64,000 nucleotides of DNA, from contig JANYHI010000068.1 of the NCBI GenBank assembly GCA_025359125.1, positions 124,001 to 188,000 of the forward strand, written 5' to 3'. Origin of the DNA: Cytophagales bacterium (GTDB taxonomy: Bacteria > Bacteroidota > Bacteroidia > Cytophagales > Cyclobacteriaceae). Both the position numbers and the translations under genes were made by a program. Numbering within the stretch: position 1 is the stretch's first letter; each line of letters begins with the position of its first letter. The notes below the pieces were generated by a model, which was not told the origin of the DNA, made no database searches, and saw nothing but the letters and a program-made list of their open reading frames with translations. Shown here one piece after another: positions 27,620-35,562 of the stretch.

Positions 27620-28849
27620 ATGACACCTATTTTAGAAATTCAGGCTGTCTCCAAGAAGTTTAATATTCATCACGAAGGTGGACCTTACTTGAGCCTACGC
27701 GACAAAATAACGGGGTTCGCTAAATTTAAATCGTCACAAAAAAGTGATGAAGAATTTTGGGCGTTGAAAGATGTGAGCTTTAATGTAATGCCGGGCGAAT
27801 CCATCGGTATTATAGGAAAGAACGGTGCAGGCAAATCTACATTGCTGAAAATACTTTCAAAGATTACACCACCAAGTTCTGGCAAGATTATTAGTCGGGG
27901 AAGAATTGCGAGTTTGCTCGAAGTAGGAACAGGATTTCATCCGGAGCTAACTGGTAGAGAAAATGTATACCTCAACGGATCAATCCTGGGCATGCGCAAA
28001 AAAGAAATTGACGCGCGGTTTGAGGAGATTGTTGATTTCGCAGGCACTGAAAAATTTCTCGATACACCTTTGAAACATTATTCCAGTGGAATGCAACTGA
28101 GATTAGCTTTTGCTGTAGCTGCTTTTCTTGAACCAGAGATTCTTGTAATCGATGAAGTATTGGCTGTTGGTGATGCCGAGTTTCAGAAGAAGTGTTTAGG
28201 CAAGATGGAAGATGTGAGTAAAAGTGGAAGAACAATTTTATTTGTCAGCCACAACATGTCAGCTGTTGAAAGTTTGTGCAGTAAGTCCATTCTCCTTAAA
28301 AATGGTCAATTGCATTTTAGTGGATCTTCTACTGATGTTATCCAGCAATACATGAATTCATTGGACAGCCAGGCACTAGATAAAACTGGCGTTATTTTAT
28401 TGGATGATTCCAATAAACCAGTTCGCAAAGTCGAAATTCTTTGCGATGGAAAAAATTCCGGCACAGCGTATATGGGCTGTAAACTGGAGATACGAATTTA
28501 TTTTAAATCCGATGAAAAACTTGATGCACCCGTATTGGGCATTATTTTAAAAGACAGTCAGGGTATTCCGATGATTGGTGTGAACAACAAAAACTATGTT
28601 GGTAACTTAGCGTCACAACCCGTATCCGATGGATACATCTCAATGACCATTCCCTATTTAACATTATTCGAAGGAACCTACCACGCAGATATTCACTTCG
28701 GAAATGGATTTAAAGATATAGAGGTGTTGCGCGATTGTTTTCAAATCGTTGTAGAGTCTATTAGCTTTACAACGTCAGGAGAATTACCGGACAAAAAGCT
28801 CAACAGACTTTTTATAAAAGATATTGCGTGGAGTCTTAATGCCAAATAA
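27620..28849 (+). CDS. ABC exporter ATPase with C-terminal glycan-binding domain (Wzt-like)
   Basis: The ORF track starts with TTG at 27602, inside the permease gene; the ATG at 27620 follows the permease stop by 1 base and gives 409 residues. Walker A GKNGAGKST, signature YSSGMQLRLAFAVAA and Walker B ILVIDEVLAVGD are intact. Residues about 250-409 form an added beta-rich domain (KTGVILLDDSNKPVRKVEIL onwards, ending with GNGFKDIEVLRDCFQIVVE) as in Wzt proteins, where it binds the modified end of the O-polysaccharide. This suggests chain-end recognition before export. The methyltransferase gene downstream overlaps its last 11 bases. Confidence 0.93.
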   Translation: MTPILEIQAVSKKFNIHHEGGPYLSLRDKITGFAKFKSSQKSDEEFWALKDVSFNVMPGESIGIIGKNGAGKSTLLKILSKITPPSSGKIISRGRIASLLEVGTGFHPELTGRENVYLNGSILGMRKKEIDARFEEIVDFAGTEKFLDTPLKHYSSGMQLRLAFAVAAFLEPEILVIDEVLAVGDAEFQKKCLGKMEDVSKSGRTILFVSHNMSAVESLCSKSILLKNGQLHFSGSSTDVIQQYMNSLDSQALDKTGVILLDDSNKPVRKVEILCDGKNSGTAYMGCKLEIRIYFKSDEKLDAPVLGIILKDSQGIPMIGVNNKNYVGNLASQPVSDGYISMTIPYLTLFEGTYHADIHFGNGFKDIEVLRDCFQIVVESISFTTSGELPDKKLNRLFIKDIAWSLNAK

Positions 28850-29531
28850 AAATCACATGATCGGTAGAATTGCACGAAAGATTAGATTCATTTCACTTCA
28901 ATCTTCAGTTAGAGGTTTTGGTGAATTACAAAAAGTAAAACCGTTTGATCAACTTACTTTAAAAGTGATTGAAAAAAATAAAGAAATGCTTCGTCCGTAT
29001 TACGATCAATATGTACGTGATATTTCTAGCGCTGACATGGCTGCTTCTCTGGAGTTGGCTTCATCCATGTTTACGATTTGTAAAGTTAATCAATACAAAA
29101 AGTTATTGGACATGGGTTCTGGATTGAGCTCGTTCGTTTTTCGATTGTATGCAAAAGAAACTCCAGGGGTAACGGTTTATTCTGTTGACGATGATGCAGC
29201 GTGGCTTGAAAAGACAAAAGATTTTTTAACCCAACATAAAGTGGGGATTGAAAAAATGTATACTCTGGAGCAATTTTTAAAATCGGGCGAGTCGGGTTTT
29301 GATTGTATACTTCATGATCTCAATTTTGTGGAGGTACGAATAAATTATGTAGAGAAATTGATGAACATAGTGAAACCGGATGGGCTCATTATTTTCGATG
29401 ATGTTCATAAGCCAGATTATCTTTTTGCGTTGCTATCTAAGTTGAAAAGTATACCTTCAAAAATATTTACGGTAAAACCTGTTACAAACGATAGGTACGG
29501 TCGGTTTGCATTGGCGGTGGTGAAAGAATAG
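28839..29531 (+). CDS. SAM methyltransferase-like protein overlapping the Wzt gene
   Basis: The ORF track's TTG at 28824 is replaced by the ATG at 28839 (230 residues); another ATG at 28857 is possible. The Rossmann motifs are KKLLDMGSGLSSFVFRLYA, VYSVDDDAAWLEKT, FDCILHDLNF and NIVKPDGLIIFDDVHKPDYL. The overlap with the Wzt-like ATPase gene implies translational coupling. Because Wzt C-domains recognise chain-terminal modifications such as methyl groups, this enzyme is a candidate chain terminator. That is inference; it could equally modify an internal sugar. Confidence 0.8.
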   Translation: MPNKNHMIGRIARKIRFISLQSSVRGFGELQKVKPFDQLTLKVIEKNKEMLRPYYDQYVRDISSADMAASLELASSMFTICKVNQYKKLLDMGSGLSSFVFRLYAKETPGVTVYSVDDDAAWLEKTKDFLTQHKVGIEKMYTLEQFLKSGESGFDCILHDLNFVEVRINYVEKLMNIVKPDGLIIFDDVHKPDYLFALLSKLKSIPSKIFTVKPVTNDRYGRFALAVVKE

Positions 29532-29534
29532 TAG

Positions 29535-30449
29535 ATGAAGTTGAGCATTATTATTCCCACGAAGGACAGAGGCAAGGTTTTTGATCAAACCTTGCTTTGT
29601 GCTTCTGAGGCCATTCAGCATTTAGATGCTGAGATAATTGTAGTTAACGATTCAAAAGTTTCAAAGCCCCTTATTCCAAACGGATATAAAAATGCTAGAC
29701 TTATTAATAATCCAAAATCCGGAGTAGCTTCTGCTCGTAATGCGGGAGTGCGGGAATCAAAAGGTGACCTGCTACTTTTTTTAGACGATGATATTATTAT
29801 CTCAAAAAGTTCCGTTGATCACGTATTGAGTTTGCATGAACAAATGAAAAATGCATGCTTCAATTTAAATTGGGAATATCCTCCTTCAATGCAAACAGAT
29901 ATGGGGCTAACTCAATTTGGAAGATTTATGAAAGCACATCGATTGACCTCGTTCAAAGGATGGTATGCAGATGCTTCGTGGAAAGACAACACATTATTTC
30001 CTTCCAAGTCTGTTGCTAGTTTTCATCTCTCCATTGAGCGCAATCACTTTGCGAAAACCGAAGGATATAACGAGCAATTCCCCTACGCTGGTTTTGAGGA
30101 TTATGATTTCCCTTTGCAGTTGGAAAAAATAGGAGTATCTTTTTTTATTGATAGCCGCATTCGTGTTTTTCACAACGAGGCAGATCGGTTGAAATTAGAT
30201 AATTGGCTAAACAGTCAAGAGCGAAGATCTGCGACACGCAGTGTTGCAGTAAATTTGGGGTATAAAGAATTGGAGCTAAAGTATGGATTCGTCAAGAGAA
30301 TACTGCTCATGGGCATTAATTATTTCTCAGGATTGCTGATGTTTCTGTTAAGGATTATACCGAACAATAAAAGAGCAGACCTCTTATACTTTAAATTGGT
30401 AGCTGTTATACAAGCCGGAAAAATATTTAAAGGCTACACTTCTCATTAA
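29535..30449 (+). CDS. Glycosyltransferase family 2
   Basis: A 304-residue GT-A type transferase. It begins MKLSIIIPTKDRGKVFD, has the nucleotide-binding EIIVVNDSK strand, SGVASARNAGVRESKGDLLLFLDDD with the metal-binding DDD, and GFEDYDFPLQLEK holding the probable catalytic ED pair. The C-terminus has two hydrophobic stretches that may attach it to the membrane. It starts 3 bases after the preceding stop, so it is part of the same operon. Sugar specificity is unknown. Confidence 0.9.
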   Translation: MKLSIIIPTKDRGKVFDQTLLCASEAIQHLDAEIIVVNDSKVSKPLIPNGYKNARLINNPKSGVASARNAGVRESKGDLLLFLDDDIIISKSSVDHVLSLHEQMKNACFNLNWEYPPSMQTDMGLTQFGRFMKAHRLTSFKGWYADASWKDNTLFPSKSVASFHLSIERNHFAKTEGYNEQFPYAGFEDYDFPLQLEKIGVSFFIDSRIRVFHNEADRLKLDNWLNSQERRSATRSVAVNLGYKELELKYGFVKRILLMGINYFSGLLMFLLRIIPNNKRADLLYFKLVAVIQAGKIFKGYTSH

Positions 30450-30455
30450 GCGCAT

Positions 30456-31322
30456 ATGAACCTATCCCTAAAAGTAAGGATTCTGAATTTTTTCCGCAGC
30501 ATTTTCAAGGTTCCGATTCTTGAATCTCTTCTTGCGGCACAAACACAGGATAAACCTGCAACTAGTTTACTATGTAAATTTGTTCCCAATCCATATCAAT
30601 ATTCTCCAGGAACCTATCGAAATGTTAATCGCAATGGTCTGACACTTCAGGTAGATATTAGTGACTACATCGGGCATTATCTATACTTTGGCTTTTATGA
30701 TGATGGTATCTCCAGTCTTTTCTCATTGTGTCAGAAAAATTTTAACGTCATTGACATTGGAACAAACATCGGATGGGTTGCGCTCAATTTCGCAAGACTC
30801 AGTGGAGCTGGAAATGTTATTGGGTTTGAACCTGATCCGTTCAACTATTCGGTATGCAAGGCAAATATTGAGCGGAACAGATTTCCTAATTTAAGAGTAC
30901 TCCCGTATGGCCTTGGCGAAACTTCTGCCGAAGTGAATATGGAAGTAAGAACACCAGAGAACAGAGGGGGAAATCGAATTGCGCCAAAGGGTGGATCAGG
31001 TTCTGTTAAAGTTTATATTAAGCGATTAGACGAAATCAGTGAAGTAACTTCGCTTCCCGTTATTCATCTTATAAAACTGGATGTTGAAGGTTATGAATTA
31101 AAAGTATTGCATGGGGCTAAAAGCATTCTCGACAAACACCGACCAACTTTATTTATCGAAGTTGACAATGATAATTTGATGGATCAAGGTGATTCCGCAA
31201 AAGATCTGGTTTTGTTTCTGGAATCCTGCGGATACCAATCTATTCGCCATGCCGAAACGAATTCAATTATTACAGGAAATTTTGATTTTTCTCATTGTCA
31301 TTTCGATATTATTGCTCAATAG
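30456..31322 (+). CDS. FkbM-family methyltransferase
   Basis: A 288-residue methyltransferase with clear FkbM motifs: FNVIDIGTNIGWVALNFARL, VIGFEPDPFNYSVCKANIERN, LPYGLGETSAEVNM, then HLIKLDVEGYELKVLHGAKSIL and PTLFIEVDNDNL. FkbM enzymes O-methylate sugars or polyketides; in polysaccharide loci they usually methylate a glycan residue. The gene starts 6 bases after the GT2 gene and ends 3 bases before the next glycosyltransferase. The N-terminal 90 residues are less conserved. Confidence 0.92.
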   Translation: MNLSLKVRILNFFRSIFKVPILESLLAAQTQDKPATSLLCKFVPNPYQYSPGTYRNVNRNGLTLQVDISDYIGHYLYFGFYDDGISSLFSLCQKNFNVIDIGTNIGWVALNFARLSGAGNVIGFEPDPFNYSVCKANIERNRFPNLRVLPYGLGETSAEVNMEVRTPENRGGNRIAPKGGSGSVKVYIKRLDEISEVTSLPVIHLIKLDVEGYELKVLHGAKSILDKHRPTLFIEVDNDNLMDQGDSAKDLVLFLESCGYQSIRHAETNSIITGNFDFSHCHFDIIAQ

Positions 31323-31325
31323 GGC

Positions 31326-32441
31326 ATGGTGCAAAAGCATGTTGTTTATATTATTTCGCACGTGCACAAGTCGCTCGCATTTGAATGGATTGCTGAGGGA
31401 TTAAAAAGTAATTATAAACTTACCTTCATCCTGCTCAATGCCTCCCCCTCGGCTCTTGAAGATTTTCTGATTCATCATCAGGTTGAGGTTAAGCGCATTT
31501 CTTATCGTAGCAAACAGGATTTTCCAATGGCTTTTGTTAAGACATTCTTCTATCTCCTCTTCAAAAGACCGCAGATTGTTCATGCTCATTTGTTTGATGC
31601 CCAGCTAATCGGATTAACTGCGGCTTGGCTTACCAGAATTCGTAAAAGAATTTACACGCGACATAACAGCAATTATCATCATGTATATCATCCGCGCGGG
31701 GTACAGTTTGATAGGTGGAGCAATCGAATGGCAACAGATATTATCTCAATCAGTCAGGCAACTGATAAAACGCTTTTAGAATGGGAGCATGTTCCCTTCT
31801 CTAAAGTGAAAAAAATTTCACACGGTTTTGATTTGAATGTTTTTGCCGAAGTACCTCTTGAACGCACTGAACACATCCGAAAAAAATGGCACATTCAGAA
31901 TCAGCATCCTACTGTTGGTGTTATTGCCAGGCACATTGAATGGAAAGGTATCCAATTTATAATTCCGGCATTTCAAAAGTTTATGAATGAAAATCCAAGT
32001 GCGTACTTAGTTATTGGAAATGCTTCGGGGCCTTACCATAATACGATTAAAGAATTATTAAAGTTAATTCCAACAGATCGAACAATTGTTATTCCCTTTG
32101 AAGAGGATGTTGCTGCGCTTTATTCTGTCTTTGATATATATGTCCACACACCAGTGGATACTATTTGCGAGGCATTTGGACAAACTTATGTTGAAGCATT
32201 AGCCGCTGGGATTCCTTCTATATTTACATTGTCCGGAATTGCGGCCGAATTTATTCAGCATGATCGAAATGCACTGGTTGTTGATTTTAAAGATTCAGAA
32301 GGCATTTATCATGCACTGACGCGTTTATGGATGGACAGGGAATTAAGAAATCACCTTATTGAAAATGGTAGACAAGATGTACTTTCACAGTTTGGAGTGG
32401 GGGAAATGCTCACTTCGCTGAAAAGACTCTATGACAAATAA
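31326..32441 (+). CDS. Glycosyltransferase family 4
   Basis: A 371-residue GT-B glycosyltransferase. The N-terminal half has IVHAHLFDAQLIGLTAAWL and RKRIYTRHNSNYHH; the C-terminal half has TVGVIARHIEWKGIQFII and the donor motif EAFGQTYVEALAAGIPSIFT (EX7E type). All catalytic landmarks are intact. Its stop overlaps the next GT2 gene by 11 bases. It presumably adds one residue of the repeat unit at the inner face of the membrane. Confidence 0.92.
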   Translation: MVQKHVVYIISHVHKSLAFEWIAEGLKSNYKLTFILLNASPSALEDFLIHHQVEVKRISYRSKQDFPMAFVKTFFYLLFKRPQIVHAHLFDAQLIGLTAAWLTRIRKRIYTRHNSNYHHVYHPRGVQFDRWSNRMATDIISISQATDKTLLEWEHVPFSKVKKISHGFDLNVFAEVPLERTEHIRKKWHIQNQHPTVGVIARHIEWKGIQFIIPAFQKFMNENPSAYLVIGNASGPYHNTIKELLKLIPTDRTIVIPFEEDVAALYSVFDIYVHTPVDTICEAFGQTYVEALAAGIPSIFTLSGIAAEFIQHDRNALVVDFKDSEGIYHALTRLWMDRELRNHLIENGRQDVLSQFGVGEMLTSLKRLYDK

Positions 32442-33321
32442 TCCTTTCTTCAGTGTTGTAATACCTACCTACAACCGCGCTGGCTTTATTCGAAAGACTA
32501 TAGAATCAGTGTTGGCTCAATCCTTCCAGGATTTCGAAATTATCGTGGTAGACGATGGCAGTACTGACAACACGGAGGAGATCGTGAAAAGTATTGTAAG
32601 TGATAAAATCCAATATCATAAAAAGGAGAATGCTGAGCGCTCAGCAGCCCGCAATTTTGGTGCAAAAATTTCGAATGGGCAGTACGTAAATTTTCTGGAT
32701 TCCGATGATGTCGTTTATCCTCATCATTTACAAGTAGCTAATGAATTTATAGAGCATCATGAAAGAGTAGCCATTTTTCATTTAGGATACGACATCAAAG
32801 ATGAACACAATACGCTGCTGCGGTCCGTAACAAATATTCAATCCGTCAATCTGCAAATTCTTTCAGGAAACATCCTTAGCTGCAATGGTGTTTTCATTAA
32901 GAAGGAAATCATCCTGGTAAATCAGTTTAACGAAGAACGATCGCTCTCTTCACTGGAAGATTGGGAACTGTGGATTCGAATGAGTGCCCGATATCCATTT
33001 TTAAACAGCAATGTAATCACCTCTACCGTGATTCAGCATGATGAAAGAAGTGTGATGACACCCAACACGTCAAAGATTAAACAGAAAGTTGATCAATTTG
33101 TGCAAGCTGTTTTGCAGGATGAGATAAATAAAAAACATTTTGGTTCAAAACTGAATAAAACCGAAGCAAGTGCCTGTACGTATGCTGCCCTGCATCTTAT
33201 TATGGCGAACGAAAATAAAAAAGAGGTACTTCATTATTTAGTGAAGGGCATCACCCGTTATCCTGGTGAAATTTTAAAAAAACGTTTTCTGGTTATTATC
33301 AAAAAACTAATAGGGCTTTAA
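32431..33321 (+). CDS. Glycosyltransferase family 2
   Basis: A 296-residue GT-A enzyme. FSVVIPTYNRAGFIRKTIESVLAQSF opens the fold, followed by EIIVVDDGSTDNTEEI, ERSAARNFGAK, the metal-binding VNFLDSDDVV and the acceptor-side LEDWELWIRMS. This is a textbook GT2 layout. It overlaps the upstream GT4 gene by 11 bases and precedes another glycosyltransferase by 10 bases. The sugar is not predictable. Confidence 0.92.
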   Translation: MTNNPFFSVVIPTYNRAGFIRKTIESVLAQSFQDFEIIVVDDGSTDNTEEIVKSIVSDKIQYHKKENAERSAARNFGAKISNGQYVNFLDSDDVVYPHHLQVANEFIEHHERVAIFHLGYDIKDEHNTLLRSVTNIQSVNLQILSGNILSCNGVFIKKEIILVNQFNEERSLSSLEDWELWIRMSARYPFLNSNVITSTVIQHDERSVMTPNTSKIKQKVDQFVQAVLQDEINKKHFGSKLNKTEASACTYAALHLIMANENKKEVLHYLVKGITRYPGEILKKRFLVIIKKLIGL

Positions 33322-33331
33322 TGCTGAGGCA

Positions 33332-34543
33332 ATGACGAACATTTTAATATTAACCTATTGGAGTTACCCCGATGCGCTGATCCAAACGTATACGTTGCCC
33401 TATGTACGCATTATTAAAAAGAACTTACCTCCCGGCAGCTCAATTTATTTGCTTACGCTTGAAAAAGATCAGAACGTACTCGAAAAACCAAAACGCGAAG
33501 AGATTGCAGAAAAGCTGGAGCAGGAAGGCATACATTGGTTGCCCTTCGCTTACAAACCTTTTGGTATTTCTGCATTCGTAATGTGGATTGGAATTTCTTT
33601 AAAACTGTGCTCGCTAATCATCCAAAGAAAAATTTCTGTGATTCATTGTTGGTGTACGCCACCAGGGGCCATTGGATACTTTTTGTCTGTGCTGCTAAAT
33701 AAAAAATTAGTATTGGATAGTTACGAGCCTCATGCAGAGGCGATGGTTGAGAACGGAACATGGAAAAGATCGAGCCTTGCTTTTAAACTACTATTTTGGC
33801 TGGAGAAAAAACAAACTGAAAGAGCCTCCTACATCATTTCAGCAACACAAGGCATGAAAGAATATGCAGCACATAAGTATCATGTTGATATACCGCATTT
33901 TTTGGTTAAGCCCGCTTGTGTCGATTTAAGTTTATTTAATGAAGAAGTAGTGAACGACCAAATGCTACGAACGGAACTTGGGCTTGAAAATAAAATAGTA
34001 TGTGTTTATGCCGGAAAGTTTGGGGGCATCTATTTAGAAGATGAAATTTTTGATTTCGTAAAAGTGTCTTCCGATTATTGGGGAGGTGTCTTCCGATTCC
34101 TCATTCTCACCAGTCATTCTCGCGAAGAGATAATGCAATATTGCCGAAAGGCAGAAGTGGATGGTAATTGTGTTGTGATGAAGTTTGTTCCACACAACCA
34201 AGTGCCTCGCTATATGGGTCTCGCTGATTTTGCGATAACCCCTGTAAAACCAATTCCAACAAAACGGTATTGCACACCCATTAAAGACGGAGAATATTGG
34301 GCGCTCGGCTTGCCTGTTGTTATTCCTGAAAATATTTCAGACGACTCGGATATTATTGAATCACATAATATTGGTGTAGTCCTTAAGTCTCTCCACTCAG
34401 ATAATTACTTGGAGGCAGTGAAGCGGATTGATGCTCTTCTCAAACAACCTAATTTAAGAGACAAAATAAGAATAGTGGCAAAAAAATTTAGAAGTTTTGA
34501 CATTGCTGAAAGTGTTTATGAGCTCGTTTATGGCATTAAATAA
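33332..34543 (+). CDS. Glycosyltransferase, GT4-like
   Basis: A 403-residue GT-B protein. The acceptor half contains HCWCTPPGAIGYFLSVLLNKKLVLDSYEPHAEAM and the donor half begins VCVYAGKFGGIYLEDEIF. The region RYMGLADFAITPVKP followed by KDGEYWALGLPVVIPE replaces the classical EX7E motif. It is less canonical than the 31326 gene but the fold is clear. It is the last gene of the packed run starting at 26767. An 82-base gap with a -7-like element follows. Confidence 0.85.
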   Translation: MTNILILTYWSYPDALIQTYTLPYVRIIKKNLPPGSSIYLLTLEKDQNVLEKPKREEIAEKLEQEGIHWLPFAYKPFGISAFVMWIGISLKLCSLIIQRKISVIHCWCTPPGAIGYFLSVLLNKKLVLDSYEPHAEAMVENGTWKRSSLAFKLLFWLEKKQTERASYIISATQGMKEYAAHKYHVDIPHFLVKPACVDLSLFNEEVVNDQMLRTELGLENKIVCVYAGKFGGIYLEDEIFDFVKVSSDYWGGVFRFLILTSHSREEIMQYCRKAEVDGNCVVMKFVPHNQVPRYMGLADFAITPVKPIPTKRYCTPIKDGEYWALGLPVVIPENISDDSDIIESHNIGVVLKSLHSDNYLEAVKRIDALLKQPNLRDKIRIVAKKFRSFDIAESVYELVYGIK

Positions 34544-34598
34544 TAAAAAAATTGCCTTTCCATGGTTACCCTGATCCGCAAAACAGCATTTGTCTTTG

Positions 34599-34606
34599 TA
34601 CATTTG
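34599..34606 (+). promoter_or_regulatory. -7-like element ahead of the SDR gene
   Basis: TACATTTG matches TAnnTTTG exactly, 19 bases before the ATG at 34626, in the first sizeable gap after the glycosyltransferase run. No -33 TTG at normal spacing. Confidence 0.38.
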
Positions 34607-34625
34607 ATGTTTAAGTAAAATTAAG

Positions 34626-35558
34626 ATGATCAAAATTCTTATTACGGGAGGAGCCGGCTTTGTAGGAAGTTCTTTAGCAGATAAATTATTGAAGCAGGGT
34701 AAGTATTTTGTGATGTTGATAGATAATCTATTGACAGGAGACATCCTAAAAGTGCCTCAACATCCGAATGCGAAATTCATCAAATGCGATGTAAATAATT
34801 ACCATGACATTGCAGCCATCATGACAAGCTTTCAGTTTGACTATGTCTTTCATTATGCAGCTGTGGTTGGTGTAAAACGCACCATCGAAAATCCAATAAT
34901 GGTGCTGGATGATTTAGAGGGTATAAAGAACGTCTTGAGTCTGAGTAAGAACACAGGCGTGAAACGAATCTTTTTCTCTAGTTCGTCAGAGGTATATGGA
35001 GAGCCTGTTGAACTTCCACAGCATGAAGAAACCACACCCCTCAATTCAAGATTGCCCTACGCAGTAGTAAAAAATGTGGGAGAATCATTTTGCAAATCAT
35101 ACCAAAAAGAGTTTGGATTAGACTATACTATTTTCAGGTTCTTCAACACCTACGGCCCCAAGCAAAGCACTGATTTCGTTATATCGAAGTTTTTAAAATC
35201 AGCCCTAAGCAATCAGCCCATTACTATTTATGGTAACGGAAGTCAGACTCGCACTTTCTGTTACATAGAGGATAATACGAATTGTATTCTTAAAATTTTA
35301 GAGGACAACCTGATGGTAAACGATGTGATTAATATTGGAAACGATAAGAATTACACTATCCTTCAATTGGCAGAAACCATCACCAGCCTTACCGGATCGA
35401 AATCAAAAGTTGAGTTTTTGCCTCCTTTAAAAGAAGGAGACATGACTCGCAGACAACCGGACGCTACCAAGATGGTTAATATTTTAAAGTATGATTTAAT
35501 TTCTCTAGAAGAGGGAATTGGCAGAATTCTAAAATCGGAAATGCTTTTTTTGAAATAA
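34626..35558 (+). CDS. NAD-dependent nucleotide-sugar epimerase/dehydratase (extended SDR)
   Basis: A 310-residue extended short-chain dehydrogenase. The NAD-binding loop ITGGAGFVGSSLADKLL is at the N-terminus, FFSSSSEVYGEP carries the catalytic Ser/Thr region, and YAVVKNVGESFC gives the YxxxK pair. FRFFNTYGPKQ and YGNGSQTRTFCYIED are typical of UDP-sugar epimerases and UDP-glucuronate decarboxylases. Exact reaction (4-epimerase, decarboxylase or dehydratase) cannot be fixed by eye. It closes the polysaccharide locus and probably supplies a sugar nucleotide. The PKD gene starts 4 bases after its stop. Confidence 0.9.
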   Translation: MIKILITGGAGFVGSSLADKLLKQGKYFVMLIDNLLTGDILKVPQHPNAKFIKCDVNNYHDIAAIMTSFQFDYVFHYAAVVGVKRTIENPIMVLDDLEGIKNVLSLSKNTGVKRIFFSSSSEVYGEPVELPQHEETTPLNSRLPYAVVKNVGESFCKSYQKEFGLDYTIFRFFNTYGPKQSTDFVISKFLKSALSNQPITIYGNGSQTRTFCYIEDNTNCILKILEDNLMVNDVINIGNDKNYTILQLAETITSLTGSKSKVEFLPPLKEGDMTRRQPDATKMVNILKYDLISLEEGIGRILKSEMLFLK

Positions 35559-35562
35559 TAAA

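Noticed and set aside
34454-34744. Antisense 96-codon ORF across the glycosyltransferase/SDR junction
   Set aside because: Spans the ends of two supported genes and their promoter gap; protein is compositionally shadow-like.
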